Assembly: GCA_937895435.1 (NCBI GenBank)
Contig: CALAXT010000023.1
Coordinates: 1 to 64,000 of the forward strand
DNA from: an uncultured Paracoccaceae bacterium
GTDB taxonomy: Bacteria > Pseudomonadota > Alphaproteobacteria > Rhodobacterales > Rhodobacteraceae
Length of the DNA stretch: 64,000 bases
Direction: 5' to 3'
Below are positions 1 to 7,788 of the stretch, piece after piece. How positions within the stretch are numbered: position 1 is the stretch's first letter; every line of letters starts with the position of its first letter. The position numbers and the translations under genes were made by a program. The notes beneath the pieces are model-generated. The model was given only the letters and a program-made list of their open reading frames with translations, made no database searches and was not told the DNA's origin.

Positions 1-4
1 AGCC

Positions 5-49
5 AAACCAAAAGTAGCCAAGCCAAAAGCAACCAAGCCAAAAGTGGCA
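5..49. repeat. Three imperfect 15-bp tandem repeats
   Basis: Three head-to-tail 15-bp units (5-19, 20-34, 35-49) share a core like AAGCCAAAAG followed by a variable YRRCC end. Bases 1-4 look like the end of a further unit, so the array may continue upstream of the window. It lies about 100 bp in front of scoA in non-coding sequence. No function is evident. Confidence 0.6.
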
Positions 50-147
50 AAACCTGACAGCTGACAGGCCGTTGAACCCGGCACAGATCATTGACAGACA
101 CACGCGCGCCCGTCACAAAAGGCGCGACTTTTGAAAAGGGGCGGCGG

Positions 148-849
148 ATGAAAAAGGTATATGCTTCGGCGGAAGCAGCGCTGGACGGCGTTTTGTTTGA
201 TGGGATGACAATTGCCGCAGGTGGGTTTGGCCTGTGCGGTATTCCCGAACTGCTGATCGCCGCAATCCGGGCGGCGGGCACGCAAAATTTAACTGTTGCG
301 TCAAACAACGCGGGCGTCGATGGGTTTGGACTGGGGGTTTTGTTAGAAAGCCATCAGGTAAAGCGGATGATTTCTTCCTATGTCGGCGAAAACGCCGAGT
401 TCATGCGTCAATATCTTTCGGGTGAGCTTGAACTGGAATTTACCCCCCAGGGCACGCTGGCCGAACGGATGCGGGCCGGTGGTGCGGGCATCCCAGGTTT
501 TTACACAAAAACCGGCGTTGGCACCGTGATCGCCGAGGGCAAAGAACATAAAGATTTCGATGGCCAGACCTATATTTTGGAACGTGGGCTGGTGGCCGAT
601 CTGTCGATCGTCAAAGCGTGGAAAGCTGATCCGTCGGGCAATCTGGTGTTTCGCAAAGCTGCGCGCAATTTCAACCCACCTGCCGCAACATGTGGCAAGG
701 TCTGCATTGTTGAGGTTGAGGAAATCGTGCCATTGGGCAGCCTCGATCCCGACCACATCCACCTGCCGGGCATCTATGTGCATCGCCTGATTCAAGGCAC
801 GCATGAAAAACGCATTGAACAACGCACCACGCGCAAAAAGGAGGCCTGA
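148..849 (+). CDS. scoA: 3-oxoacid CoA-transferase subunit A
   Basis: This is the alpha subunit of a succinyl-CoA:3-ketoacid CoA-transferase, which moves CoA between succinyl-CoA and acetoacetate in ketone body and PHB turnover in the cytoplasm. The 233-residue product has the glycine-rich [12 protein letters not shown] segment near its N-terminus and the [16 protein letters not shown] segment of CoA-transferase family I. I chose the ATG at 148 ([14 protein letters not shown]) because family members begin there; an in-frame TTG at 91 would add 19 atypical residues. The beta subunit follows after 3 bp, so the two are cotranscribed. The exact substrate could be another 3-oxoacid. Confidence 0.93.
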   Translation: MKKVYASAEAALDGVLFDGMTIAAGGFGLCGIPELLIAAIRAAGTQNLTVASNNAGVDGFGLGVLLESHQVKRMISSYVGENAEFMRQYLSGELELEFTPQGTLAERMRAGGAGIPGFYTKTGVGTVIAEGKEHKDFDGQTYILERGLVADLSIVKAWKADPSGNLVFRKAARNFNPPAATCGKVCIVEVEEIVPLGSLDPDHIHLPGIYVHRLIQGTHEKRIEQRTTRKKEA

Positions 850-852
850 CCC

Positions 853-1479
853 ATGTGGGACCGTAACCAAATGGCCGCCCGTGCGGCGCAAGAACTGCAA
901 GATGGCTGGTACGTCAATCTGGGCATCGGCATTCCCACATTGGTGTCTAACTATATCCCCGATGGGATTGAGGTAACACTGCAATCCGAAAACGGTATGC
1001 TGGGCATGGGCCCGTTTCCGTTCGAAGGCGAAGAAGACCCTGATCTGATCAACGCAGGCAAGCAGACCATCACCGAACTGCCACAGACGGCGTATTTTGA
1101 TTCTGCGCAAAGCTTTGCAATGATCCGGGGTGGCAAAATTGCGATGGCCATTCTGGGCGCAATGGAAGTGGCCGAAAATGGCGATTTGGCCAACTGGATG
1201 ATTCCGGGAAAATTGGTCAAGGGCATGGGCGGTGCGATGGATCTGGTGGCCGGCGTGGGCCGGGTTGTGGTGGTGATGGATCACACATCAAAACATGGCG
1301 AAAGCAAGGTTCTTAAAGCCTGCACCCTGCCGCTGACAGGCACTGCCGTGGTCGACCGTATCATCACCAATCTTGGCGTGATGGATGTGGTGCCGGGCGG
1401 TCTGCGGATTGTTGAACTGGCAGATGGCGTCACCGAAGATGCGCTGCGCGCCGCGACCGAGGCCACTATTGTCAGCTGA
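853..1479 (+). CDS. scoB: 3-oxoacid CoA-transferase subunit B
   Basis: This is the beta subunit that completes the CoA-transferase with the gene just upstream. The 208-residue protein carries the family signature SENGMLGMGP; Glu46 in it is the residue that forms the covalent glutamyl-CoA intermediate in characterised enzymes. GGAMDLVAG and the C-terminal MDVVPGGLRIVELADGVT segment are also typical. Length matches the family (about 208-215). A purine-rich AAAAGGAGGCC lies just before the ATG. The next gene overlaps its last codons, suggesting a three-gene transcript. Confidence 0.95.
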   Translation: MWDRNQMAARAAQELQDGWYVNLGIGIPTLVSNYIPDGIEVTLQSENGMLGMGPFPFEGEEDPDLINAGKQTITELPQTAYFDSAQSFAMIRGGKIAMAILGAMEVAENGDLANWMIPGKLVKGMGGAMDLVAGVGRVVVVMDHTSKHGESKVLKACTLPLTGTAVVDRIITNLGVMDVVPGGLRIVELADGVTEDALRAATEATIVS

Positions 1480-1768
1480 TCTGACAATCACCCGCAGCCA
1501 ATCAGCGGCTGCGGGCTGCTATAGTGTGCAGATCGGCACGGATGAGGCCGTGTTGGAATATCGTGTGATTGGCCCAGGCCAGATTGACGCCTATCGCACC
1601 TTTGTGCCGCCCGTCTTTCGCGGATCGGGCGTAGCTTTGGCGCTGGTGGCGCGCTTGGTGGCTGATGCTCGCGCTGAGGGCATGCAGATCATCCCCAGCT
1701 GTTCTTATGTTGCCGTTCAACGCGATCGTCACCGCGATTGGGCCGATGCGTTCGCCCCCAAAGACTGA
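1469..1768 (+). CDS. Small GNAT-fold acetyltransferase-like protein (YidJ/Acetyltransf_CG type)
   Basis: A protein of about 99 residues resembling the minimal GNAT proteins of the YidJ type. It contains a shortened acetyl-CoA binding loop (PPVFRGSGVALALV) and the family hallmark PSCSYVAVQ followed by an RHRDW-like end. Substrates of this family are largely unknown. No ATG is available in a sensible position; the TTG at 1469 overlaps the end of scoB by 11 bp and gives the usual family length. Its 3' end overlaps the convergent lytic transglycosylase by 40 bp. The family assignment is firm; the start and the catalytic role are not. Confidence 0.72.
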   Translation: MSADLTITRSQSAAAGCYSVQIGTDEAVLEYRVIGPGQIDAYRTFVPPVFRGSGVALALVARLVADARAEGMQIIPSCSYVAVQRDRHRDWADAFAPKD

Positions 1769-2658
1769 TCCTTTGCTGCAACATCAGCGATAACACAGCC
1801 ATCCTGAAAGCTTAGGGGTGGGCGCAGGCACAGGCTGCGCGCGACCTGCCACGCGGCCAACACCTTGGGCACATAGGCACGGGTTTCCGCAAAAGGCGGC
1901 ACCCCATTATGACGCGTCACAGCCCCCTCACCCGCATTATATCCAGCCAAAACCATCAACGGATCACCCGAAAACGTGGCCATAAGCCAATTCAGATACG
2001 CCACACCACCCGCAATATTCTGGGCCGGATCAAACCGATCTTGCACACCGAACCGGGCGGCGGTTTCCGGGATCAACTGCATCAGCCCACCCGCCCCCTT
2101 TGGGCTGACCGCACCACTTTGGCCCGATGATTCCACCCCAATCAACGCAATCACCACCGCGGGGGAAACGGGCCCACCTTGGGTGGCGCGTGTGATGTTC
2201 GTGCCGTATTGCTGCGCGATCCGGCGCAAGGCCGCCAGGTTGGGCGCCATTGTCCCAACCGACACAGGCCCATCATCAAGCTGCGCCAATGCCTGTGACA
2301 GCCGCGCCTCTACCGCCAGCCGATTGGGCTGCGGGCCGGGCAGCAGGCGCGGCGAAATGCGTTGCCAGAACCATTCATACCCCTGCCCCCGGCCAGACCC
2401 ATCTGTGCGCGCACGGCCCAGCGCACGCCGCATGTCTTGCGCCTGCTGCGCCGCCCGAATGCCTGCGGCCAGCACACGCGCCTGCTCGGCCGGATCAATT
2501 TGCACCGTGATTCGGCGGGTGGCGTTGGGCAGCGGTGGCTTAATTCGCTTTTCGATTGATTTAACATAAGGGCGCGGCACCTCGGCGCCCACAGGCGCGC
2601 CCCAAAGCCCGCCCACGATGATGACCACCACCCCCAAGAACACCAAGATAAATTTCAT
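1729..2658 (-). CDS. Lytic transglycosylase, SLT domain
   Basis: A periplasmic murein-cleaving enzyme. An N-terminal hydrophobic segment (about residues 1-20) looks like a signal peptide. The C-terminal half is an SLT/goose-lysozyme-like domain: the catalytic glutamate is in GVESSGQSG (about residue 176), followed by SPKGAGGLMQLIPETA and later AGYNAGEGAV, the three classic SLT blocks. I chose the ATG at 2658 (MKFILVF); a GTG at 2670 adds four residues, and neither has an ideally spaced ribosome binding site. Lytic transglycosylases often accompany envelope-spanning machines, and the Tad pilus locus begins divergently upstream, but a direct link is only inference. The stop-proximal end overlaps the acetyltransferase gene by 40 bp. 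Confidence 0.88.
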   Translation of the reverse strand: MKFILVFLGVVVIIVGGLWGAPVGAEVPRPYVKSIEKRIKPPLPNATRRITVQIDPAEQARVLAAGIRAAQQAQDMRRALGRARTDGSGRGQGYEWFWQRISPRLLPGPQPNRLAVEARLSQALAQLDDGPVSVGTMAPNLAALRRIAQQYGTNITRATQGGPVSPAVVIALIGVESSGQSGAVSPKGAGGLMQLIPETAARFGVQDRFDPAQNIAGGVAYLNWLMATFSGDPLMVLAGYNAGEGAVTRHNGVPPFAETRAYVPKVLAAWQVARSLCLRPPLSFQDGCVIADVAAKDQSLGANASAQSR

Positions 2659-2983
2659 AAAAATAAACACTTACCTTTGTTCATGTGCAAAATCTGTATC
2701 AGATTGCCCGCGATCAGGTGCCCCTGCAAGCGTGTTTAAGGTATCTGATTTGATGGTAAATTTTTGGGTTTTTTACCCCAAAGCTTCTCATATTAGATTG
2801 ATATTTATTAAATTTGCACATCTTTTACGGTGGCTTACGCAAAAAAGTACGATGTTGGTCAAATTCTTGCCACGATCTAACCTGTATTTGAACCCACGGT
2901 AAACGGGGGTTAATCGATCGAAACCTCTGACAGATGCCAACCTTAAATGGCTGAGCAAGGTCGAACTTTTTTGGAGACTAAAC
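2659..2983. other. AT-rich divergent intergenic region before the pilin gene
   Basis: This 325-bp non-coding stretch separates the minus-strand transglycosylase from the plus-strand pilin and must hold both promoters. Its middle (about 2740-2850) is much more AT-rich than the flanking genes. An inverted repeat GGTAAA-N11-TTTACC sits at 2755-2777. A CtrA-like GTAA-N7-TTAA lies at 2899-2913. I see no convincing sigma70 promoter and no open reading frame of note. Confidence 0.6.
2899..2913 (+). promoter_or_regulatory. Candidate CtrA box upstream of the Flp pilin
   Basis: The sequence GTAA-N7-TTAA differs at one base from the alphaproteobacterial CtrA consensus TTAA-N7-TTAA. It sits 71 bp upstream of the pilin start codon. 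One-mismatch sites arise by chance about once per 2,600 bases per strand, so this is weak on its own; location in front of a surface-appendage gene gives it some support. Confidence 0.3.
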
Positions 2984-3181
2984 ATGAAACTCTTCACAAA
3001 CTTCTTCGCAGATGAAGACGGCGCTGTCACGGTTGATTGGGTTGTGCTGACAGCGGCCATCGTCGGCCTGGGGATCGCCGTTTTATCAACGGTGGCCGGC
3101 GGATCGGGCGATTTGGCAACCAGTATCAGCGACTATCTGGGCAGCAGCATCACCGTCGGTGATGATCCTGCGGGGCCTTAA
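2984..3181 (+). CDS. Flp-family type IVb pilin
   Basis: The likely major subunit of the Tad/Flp pilus encoded downstream. The 65-residue product has a short charged leader of 13 residues ending in DEDG, a predicted prepilin peptidase cleavage between Gly13 and Ala14, and a hydrophobic helix (VVLTAAIVGLGIAVLSTV). Classic Flp pilins carry Glu-Tyr at +5/+6 of the mature protein; here the pair is Asp-Trp. A good ribosome binding site (TTGGAGAC) precedes the ATG. A hairpin follows the gene, as expected for a subunit made in excess over the assembly proteins. Confidence 0.85.
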   Translation: MKLFTNFFADEDGAVTVDWVVLTAAIVGLGIAVLSTVAGGSGDLATSISDYLGSSITVGDDPAGP

Positions 3182-3243
3182 TTACAGGATGGCCAAATCA
3201 TTGGGTAAATTTGCACCCATCGTTTGACAGCCGGAACGTTTCC

Positions 3244-3271
3244 AAACCGCGCCCGGCAACTGGCGCGGTTT
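3244..3271 (+). terminator. Intercistronic hairpin between pilin and cpaB
   Basis: A perfect 10-bp stem AAACCGCGCC / GGCGCGGTTT with an 8-base loop lies 62 bp after the pilin stop. The right arm ends in TTT but no longer U-tract follows. It probably attenuates transcription or protects the pilin message, letting the pilin be made in excess over cpaB and later genes. Confidence 0.6.
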
Positions 3272-3367
3272 GATTGCTGAATATGGTGCGTGCGCCCGAC
3301 CACCCCGGTGGGCCGCGCGCAGCCATCGGCGGCACCGCGCCCCCGCCCCCAAGGACCCGACACACAG

Positions 3368-4210
3368 ATGCGATTTTTTTATATCTTGTCGCTGCTTGTG
3401 GGCGTTGCCCTTGCGGGTACAGCCGTTTTCATGGCGCAGGCCTATGTGGCAAAATCGCAGGCGGCATTGATCGCCGAACGTAAAATGCGCGAGGATCGTG
3501 GGCCAATGACCGAACTGCTGGTGGCCAAGCGCGATCTGCCCTTTGGCACGGAAATCACCGCCGCAGATGTGCTGCGTATGCCCTGGCCACAGGCCATGCT
3601 GCCCAAGACAGCGTTCAAAGACACCCAGACACTTTTCCCCACAGATGGCCCCAAAACCCGCAGCGCGCTGCAGGCAATGGTGAAATTCGAACCGATTTTA
3701 TCAGAAAAAGTATCAGCCCCGGGGGAAGATGCGGGGATTGCTGCGCGCCTGTCGGTCGGCATGCGGGCCTTTACGATTAAGGTCGATCTGCGCTCGGGCG
3801 TATCGGGATTGCTGCGGCCGGGGGACCGGGTGGATGTATATTGGACCGGCAGCGCCAATGGTGCCGAATTCACCAAACTGATTGAACCCGGCGTGCGACT
3901 GGTGGCCATTGATCAATCCATCAAGGATGAGCCAAACGGCAAAGGCGGCATTGCCAAAACAGTAACGGTTGAAATTACCCCACAACAAGTCGCAGCTTTT
4001 ACCCAGGCGCAATCCACCGGTCAGCTGACCCTGTCGTTGGTGGGCGTCAGCGATGACAGTTTGGCCATTGTGCGCGACGTTGATCAAAAAAGCCTGCTGG
4101 GCCTGACCGAACCCGAGGCTGAAATTTTTACGCCCGCCCCAAAAATCTGCACCATCCGCCAGCGCAACGGCGCCACGGTAACCGAGGTGCCCATCCCTTG
4201 CCCGCAATAG
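3368..4210 (+). CDS. cpaB: Flp pilus assembly protein CpaB (RcpC)
   Basis: A periplasmic, inner-membrane-anchored component of the Tad secretion machine that is thought to work with the secretin. The 280-residue protein begins with one transmembrane helix (MRFFYILSLLVGVALAGTAV), then an SAF-type domain (VAKRDLPFGTEITAADV, about residues 55-75), then the RcpC/CpaB C-terminal region with SVGMRAFTIKVD and LLRPGDRVDVYWTG. I chose the ATG at 3368; an in-frame GTG at 3290 would put a proline-rich stretch in front of the membrane anchor. A 192-bp AT-rich gap separates it from cpaC, which may contain another promoter. Confidence 0.9.
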   Translation: MRFFYILSLLVGVALAGTAVFMAQAYVAKSQAALIAERKMREDRGPMTELLVAKRDLPFGTEITAADVLRMPWPQAMLPKTAFKDTQTLFPTDGPKTRSALQAMVKFEPILSEKVSAPGEDAGIAARLSVGMRAFTIKVDLRSGVSGLLRPGDRVDVYWTGSANGAEFTKLIEPGVRLVAIDQSIKDEPNGKGGIAKTVTVEITPQQVAAFTQAQSTGQLTLSLVGVSDDSLAIVRDVDQKSLLGLTEPEAEIFTPAPKICTIRQRNGATVTEVPIPCPQ

Positions 4211-4402
4211 CGGCACACCTGTTTTGACCCAAGCGGATGATCTGACGCGTCATTTCATTGCATTTGACGTAAATTTAATCATCTTATGATTGATTAACAA
4301 AATAATCTTAAACGGCTACTTGCCTTGATATTACACAACTTTGAGGCAATACTGCAAAACGTTACGCCGTTCGAAAAAGTATGAACAAAGGGTTAAGGCG
4401 GC

Positions 4403-5788
4403 ATGAAATTTTTGCGTTTGGTACAGATATTGGTGATGGGCGTGGCCGTTATGGTCGGCGCCAGTCAGACTGTGCTTGGCCAAACCTTACGGGTCAAATC
4501 AAACCCAACTGACAGCACGATTTTGGTTTCGTTAAACCGCGCCGTTGTCGTGGAAAGCGATGTGCCCTTTGCCGAACTGTCGATTGCAAACCCAGGCATC
4601 GCAGACATTGCAACGCTGTCGAACACATCAATCTATCTGCTGGGGAAAGCGCCCGGTGGCACGACGATGACCTTGCTGCGCGGCGATGGCAGTTTGATTG
4701 CGAGTGTCGAAGTGCTGGTGACCGCTGATTTGGGTGAATTCAAGGGATTGTTGCGCGAAATATTGCCGTCAGAACCCATTGAGGTGCGCGCGGCCAATGA
4801 TGGCATCGTGCTGTCGGGGCAAGTCTCTAGTGCCGCCAAGCTTGATCGCGCACTGCAACTGGCCGAACGTTATGCACCGGGGCGGGTGTCAAACCTGATG
4901 GTGGTCGGTGGCACACAACAGGTAATGCTAAAGGTGCGATTTGCCGAAATGCAGCGCTCGGTTTCCAAAAGCTTGACTGGCAGTCTGGGTCTGAGGGGCA
5001 CGGTGGGCCAAGCCTCTGGCGTGACAGTGGTTGAGGGCGCCACGAATTCGCTGATGACAAATGCCGCCGTCCAAGCCAGGAACGGGCTCATTTCAACCAG
5101 CTTTGGTGTTGGCAACCTGCAAATGCAGATCGCGCTTGAGGCCTTGGAAGCCAAGGGGCTTGTGCGCACGCTGGCCGAACCAACGCTGACAGCGCTTTCT
5201 GGCCAGAAAGCCAAATTTTTGGCCGGGGGCGAATACCCGATTCCCGTCGTCGACGTTGATAGAAACGTCACAATCACCTACAAGCCCTTTGGGGTTGAAC
5301 TAAATTTTGTGCCCCGCGTGGTGGATGGTGATCAAATCAACCTCAACCTGACCGCCGCTGTCAGCAGCATTGACACGAACATCACCGTGTCAAATGGCGG
5401 CTATGCGCTTAACGCTTTTAAACGGCGCGAGACATCGACAACCCTTGAGATGCGCGATGGCGAAAGCCTGGCAATTGCGGGCTTGTTACAGGATGATTTT
5501 CGCGATTCTGCCAACCAGGTGCCTTGGCTCGGCGATCTGCCAATCTTGGGTGCGCTGTTTCGCAGCGCCTCTTATGCCCGCCAACAAAGCGAGCTGGTGA
5601 TCATCATCACCCCGCATTTGGTCAACCCAATCCGCGGCGATGCCTTTGTTCTGCCCACCGACAGGATCCGTCTGCCCAGTGAAACTGATCTGTTTTTGTT
5701 TGGCAAAGTCGGCCACCCCACCACGGGCGCCGTGGGTGAGGTGGCCCGGCAAGATTTCAACGGCTCTTACGGTTATGTGATGGAATAG
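4403..5788 (+). CDS. cpaC: Tad pilus outer-membrane secretin CpaC (RcpA)
   Basis: The outer membrane channel of the Tad pilus. The 461-residue protein has a signal peptide (about residues 1-26, ending near VLGQ), a pilus-secretin N-terminal domain (about 30-105), a BON-like module (about 110-165) and a secretin domain (about 230-410) with the typical VRTLAEPTLTALSGQKAKFLAGGEYPIP-like core in two parts and ending VPWLGDLPILGALFRS. An AAGGGTTAAGGCGGC stretch lies before the ATG. The 192-bp upstream gap is AT-rich (4250-4400) and is the most likely place for an internal promoter, though I see no strong match. Confidence 0.95.
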   Translation: MKFLRLVQILVMGVAVMVGASQTVLGQTLRVKSNPTDSTILVSLNRAVVVESDVPFAELSIANPGIADIATLSNTSIYLLGKAPGGTTMTLLRGDGSLIASVEVLVTADLGEFKGLLREILPSEPIEVRAANDGIVLSGQVSSAAKLDRALQLAERYAPGRVSNLMVVGGTQQVMLKVRFAEMQRSVSKSLTGSLGLRGTVGQASGVTVVEGATNSLMTNAAVQARNGLISTSFGVGNLQMQIALEALEAKGLVRTLAEPTLTALSGQKAKFLAGGEYPIPVVDVDRNVTITYKPFGVELNFVPRVVDGDQINLNLTAAVSSIDTNITVSNGGYALNAFKRRETSTTLEMRDGESLAIAGLLQDDFRDSANQVPWLGDLPILGALFRSASYARQQSELVIIITPHLVNPIRGDAFVLPTDRIRLPSETDLFLFGKVGHPTTGAVGEVARQDFNGSYGYVME

Positions 5789-5793
5789 GTGAC

Positions 5794-6453
5794 ATGGAAC
5801 GCCCAAACATGACCCCCGCGCTGATGTTGGCCTGCCTGTTGGCCGTTGCCGGGTGTGGCACAACGCAAATCGGCGGGCCTCTGGCCGATGATAGCTTTGG
5901 TCACGCAACCCGCAACGCCGAATTAATGATGACCGGGCAATCGGGTGCCCGAGATGCGCTGGCGCAGCGCTTTATGGCCCAAGTCCCCAACACAGTCTTT
6001 TTTACAACTGGAAGCGCCAAACTGGACGAGGCCGCCAAAATAACCCTAAACCGTCAAGCCAATTGGATAAAATCCTTTCCCGAAGTCTGGTTTAGCGTCT
6101 ACGGCCACACTGATCTGGTCGGAAGTGAGGCCGCTAATTCCAGCTTGGGCGACCGCCGGGCAAAAGCCGTTATCGGCTATCTGACTGGCCAAGGGGTAAA
6201 TGGTGGGCGCCTGAAATCGATGCGGTCTTTTGGCGAAAGCCGCCCCCTCGTGCCAACGCCCAGCCCCAACGCCCAAAACCGCCGCGCCGTCACAGAGGTT
6301 GCCGGCTTTGTGGCCGGAACACCCACAGTGATGAACGGTCGTTACGCCGATGTGATCTTTCGCTCTTATGTCGCCGGGGCAGGAACCTCAGGGCGCATAG
6401 ACCAACCCTCAAGCACGGCACCCACGCCACTGCTAATTGGGGGTGGCAATTGA
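5794..6453 (+). CDS. OmpA-family lipoprotein of the Tad locus
   Basis: A lipoprotein with a lipobox LAVAGC (cysteine about residue 21) and a C-terminal OmpA-like peptidoglycan-binding domain recognised from VFFTTGSAKLDEAA, YGHTDLVGSE and LGDRRAKAVIGYL. It should tether the pilus machinery to the cell wall or stabilise the secretin. It stands where cpaD stands in Caulobacter-type loci and may replace CpaD; that is inference from position. It follows cpaC after 5 bp. An internal ATG at 5809 is an alternative start giving a shorter leader. Confidence 0.85.
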   Translation: MERPNMTPALMLACLLAVAGCGTTQIGGPLADDSFGHATRNAELMMTGQSGARDALAQRFMAQVPNTVFFTTGSAKLDEAAKITLNRQANWIKSFPEVWFSVYGHTDLVGSEAANSSLGDRRAKAVIGYLTGQGVNGGRLKSMRSFGESRPLVPTPSPNAQNRRAVTEVAGFVAGTPTVMNGRYADVIFRSYVAGAGTSGRIDQPSSTAPTPLLIGGGN

Positions 6454-6525
6454 TGGCACGGCCACGCCCCCCACAGCCCAATGCCTGCAGCGCCGTGCCC
6501 CCACACACAAACGGGGCGGCGGCCC

Positions 6526-7788
6526 ATGTCTAATTTTCGGCAATCCCCCGACAGCTTTCAACCCATCCGCGCCTGCACCGTGTCACGCGATGTGCAGGCC
6601 TTTGGGCTTTTGGTCGAAGATATGGAAACAGCTTTGGGCGATGCTTGGGGTGATCTGTCTTTGGCCGAGGCCGCAGTTTTTCTGCGCCAACCCGAGGCTG
6701 AGACACTCGAATTTGTTTCCATCGCAGTCGATGATCAAGATGAAACGCAAGGCAACCTGCCAAAAATTTCCGATCTTATCCGCGTTGCCAAAGAAACCCA
6801 GATCAGGGTGATTTTGATTGCTGGCGAAATCAGCCCAATTGCCCTGCATGAATTGCTGCGCCTGGGGGCTGATGATTTCGTGCCCTATCCCCTGCCCGAG
6901 GGGGCATTGAATGACGCCATCGCGCGCATCGCCCAAAAATCACAGCCCACCCCCATCACAGCCAATACGATGGCCACACAACCCCCAGACCCCAGCGCAA
7001 TGGTGTTGGCAGTGCAGGGAATTTCGGGCGGTATGGGGGCCACAAACCTGGCCGTAAACTTGGCTTGGGAGCTGGCGCTGGGCACAAAACAGACGACCCC
7101 AAGGGTGTGTCTGCTGGATTTAGATCTGCAATTTGGTGGGGTTGCGACCTATCTTGATTTACCACGCCGCGATCAAGTTTATGAATTTCTGGCAGATCTC
7201 GATCGTGCCAATGGCCCAGCCCTGACGCGTGCGTTGTTATCTGCCAGTGGTACGCTGCACGTGCTGACAGCCCCAGCCGAGATCTTGCCCCTCGATATTC
7301 TCAGCCCAGAAAATGTCGAAACTCTGATTAACCTTGTCCGAGCTGATTGCGATTTTGTGGTGATCGATATGCCAAGATACATCGTGTCTTGGACAGAAAC
7401 CGTTTTGAAACAGGCGGATCGTTATTTCGCAGTCATGGGCAGTGATATGCGGTCAGGCCAGAATGCGATGCGGATGATCCGCCTTCTAAAAGCAGAAGAG
7501 CAACCCATTGAAAAGATTTGCTTTGTTTTGAATCGCGCGCCCAGTTTCACCAATTTAAACGCGCGCGCGCATGTTAAACGTTTGGCCGAAAGCCTGATGA
7601 TTTCATTCGATCTGCGCCTGCCCGATGGGGGTGATGCGGTCACCAAGGGCAATGATTCGGGTCTGCCACTGGCGCAATCTGCACCGAAAAATCCGCTGCG
7701 CAAAGAAATTCGCAAGGCCGCACACGCTCTGTTGGCCCTGCAGGCCACAGGCCGCATGCAAGCCGCCACCACCAAACGGGGAACATAA
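6526..7788 (+). CDS. cpaE: Tad pilus assembly protein CpaE/TadZ, ParA/MinD-like ATPase
   Basis: A cytoplasmic localisation factor for the Tad pilus. The 420-residue protein has an N-terminal receiver-like domain (about 40-140, with LRLGADDFVPYPL) and a ParA/MinD-fold domain. The P-loop at about residues 165-176 reads GISGGMGATNLA: the glycines are kept but the lysine expected before the final Thr is Ala. The DLDLQFGG motif that follows is conserved. Atypical P-loops are known in TadZ proteins, so this one may bind nucleotide poorly or act as a scaffold. I chose the ATG at 6526; an in-frame ATG at 6481 adds 15 residues. Confidence 0.88.
   Translation: MSNFRQSPDSFQPIRACTVSRDVQAFGLLVEDMETALGDAWGDLSLAEAAVFLRQPEAETLEFVSIAVDDQDETQGNLPKISDLIRVAKETQIRVILIAGEISPIALHELLRLGADDFVPYPLPEGALNDAIARIAQKSQPTPITANTMATQPPDPSAMVLAVQGISGGMGATNLAVNLAWELALGTKQTTPRVCLLDLDLQFGGVATYLDLPRRDQVYEFLADLDRANGPALTRALLSASGTLHVLTAPAEILPLDILSPENVETLINLVRADCDFVVIDMPRYIVSWTETVLKQADRYFAVMGSDMRSGQNAMRMIRLLKAEEQPIEKICFVLNRAPSFTNLNARAHVKRLAESLMISFDLRLPDGGDAVTKGNDSGLPLAQSAPKNPLRKEIRKAAHALLALQATGRMQAATTKRGT

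Noticed and set aside
1-49. CRISPR array from the short repeats
   Set aside because: The repeats are tandem 15-mers without spacers, unlike CRISPR, and there are no cas genes.
343-1284. 313-codon open frame opposite scoA/scoB
   Set aside because: Histidine- and cysteine-rich, unrecognisable, fully antisense to two well-supported genes.
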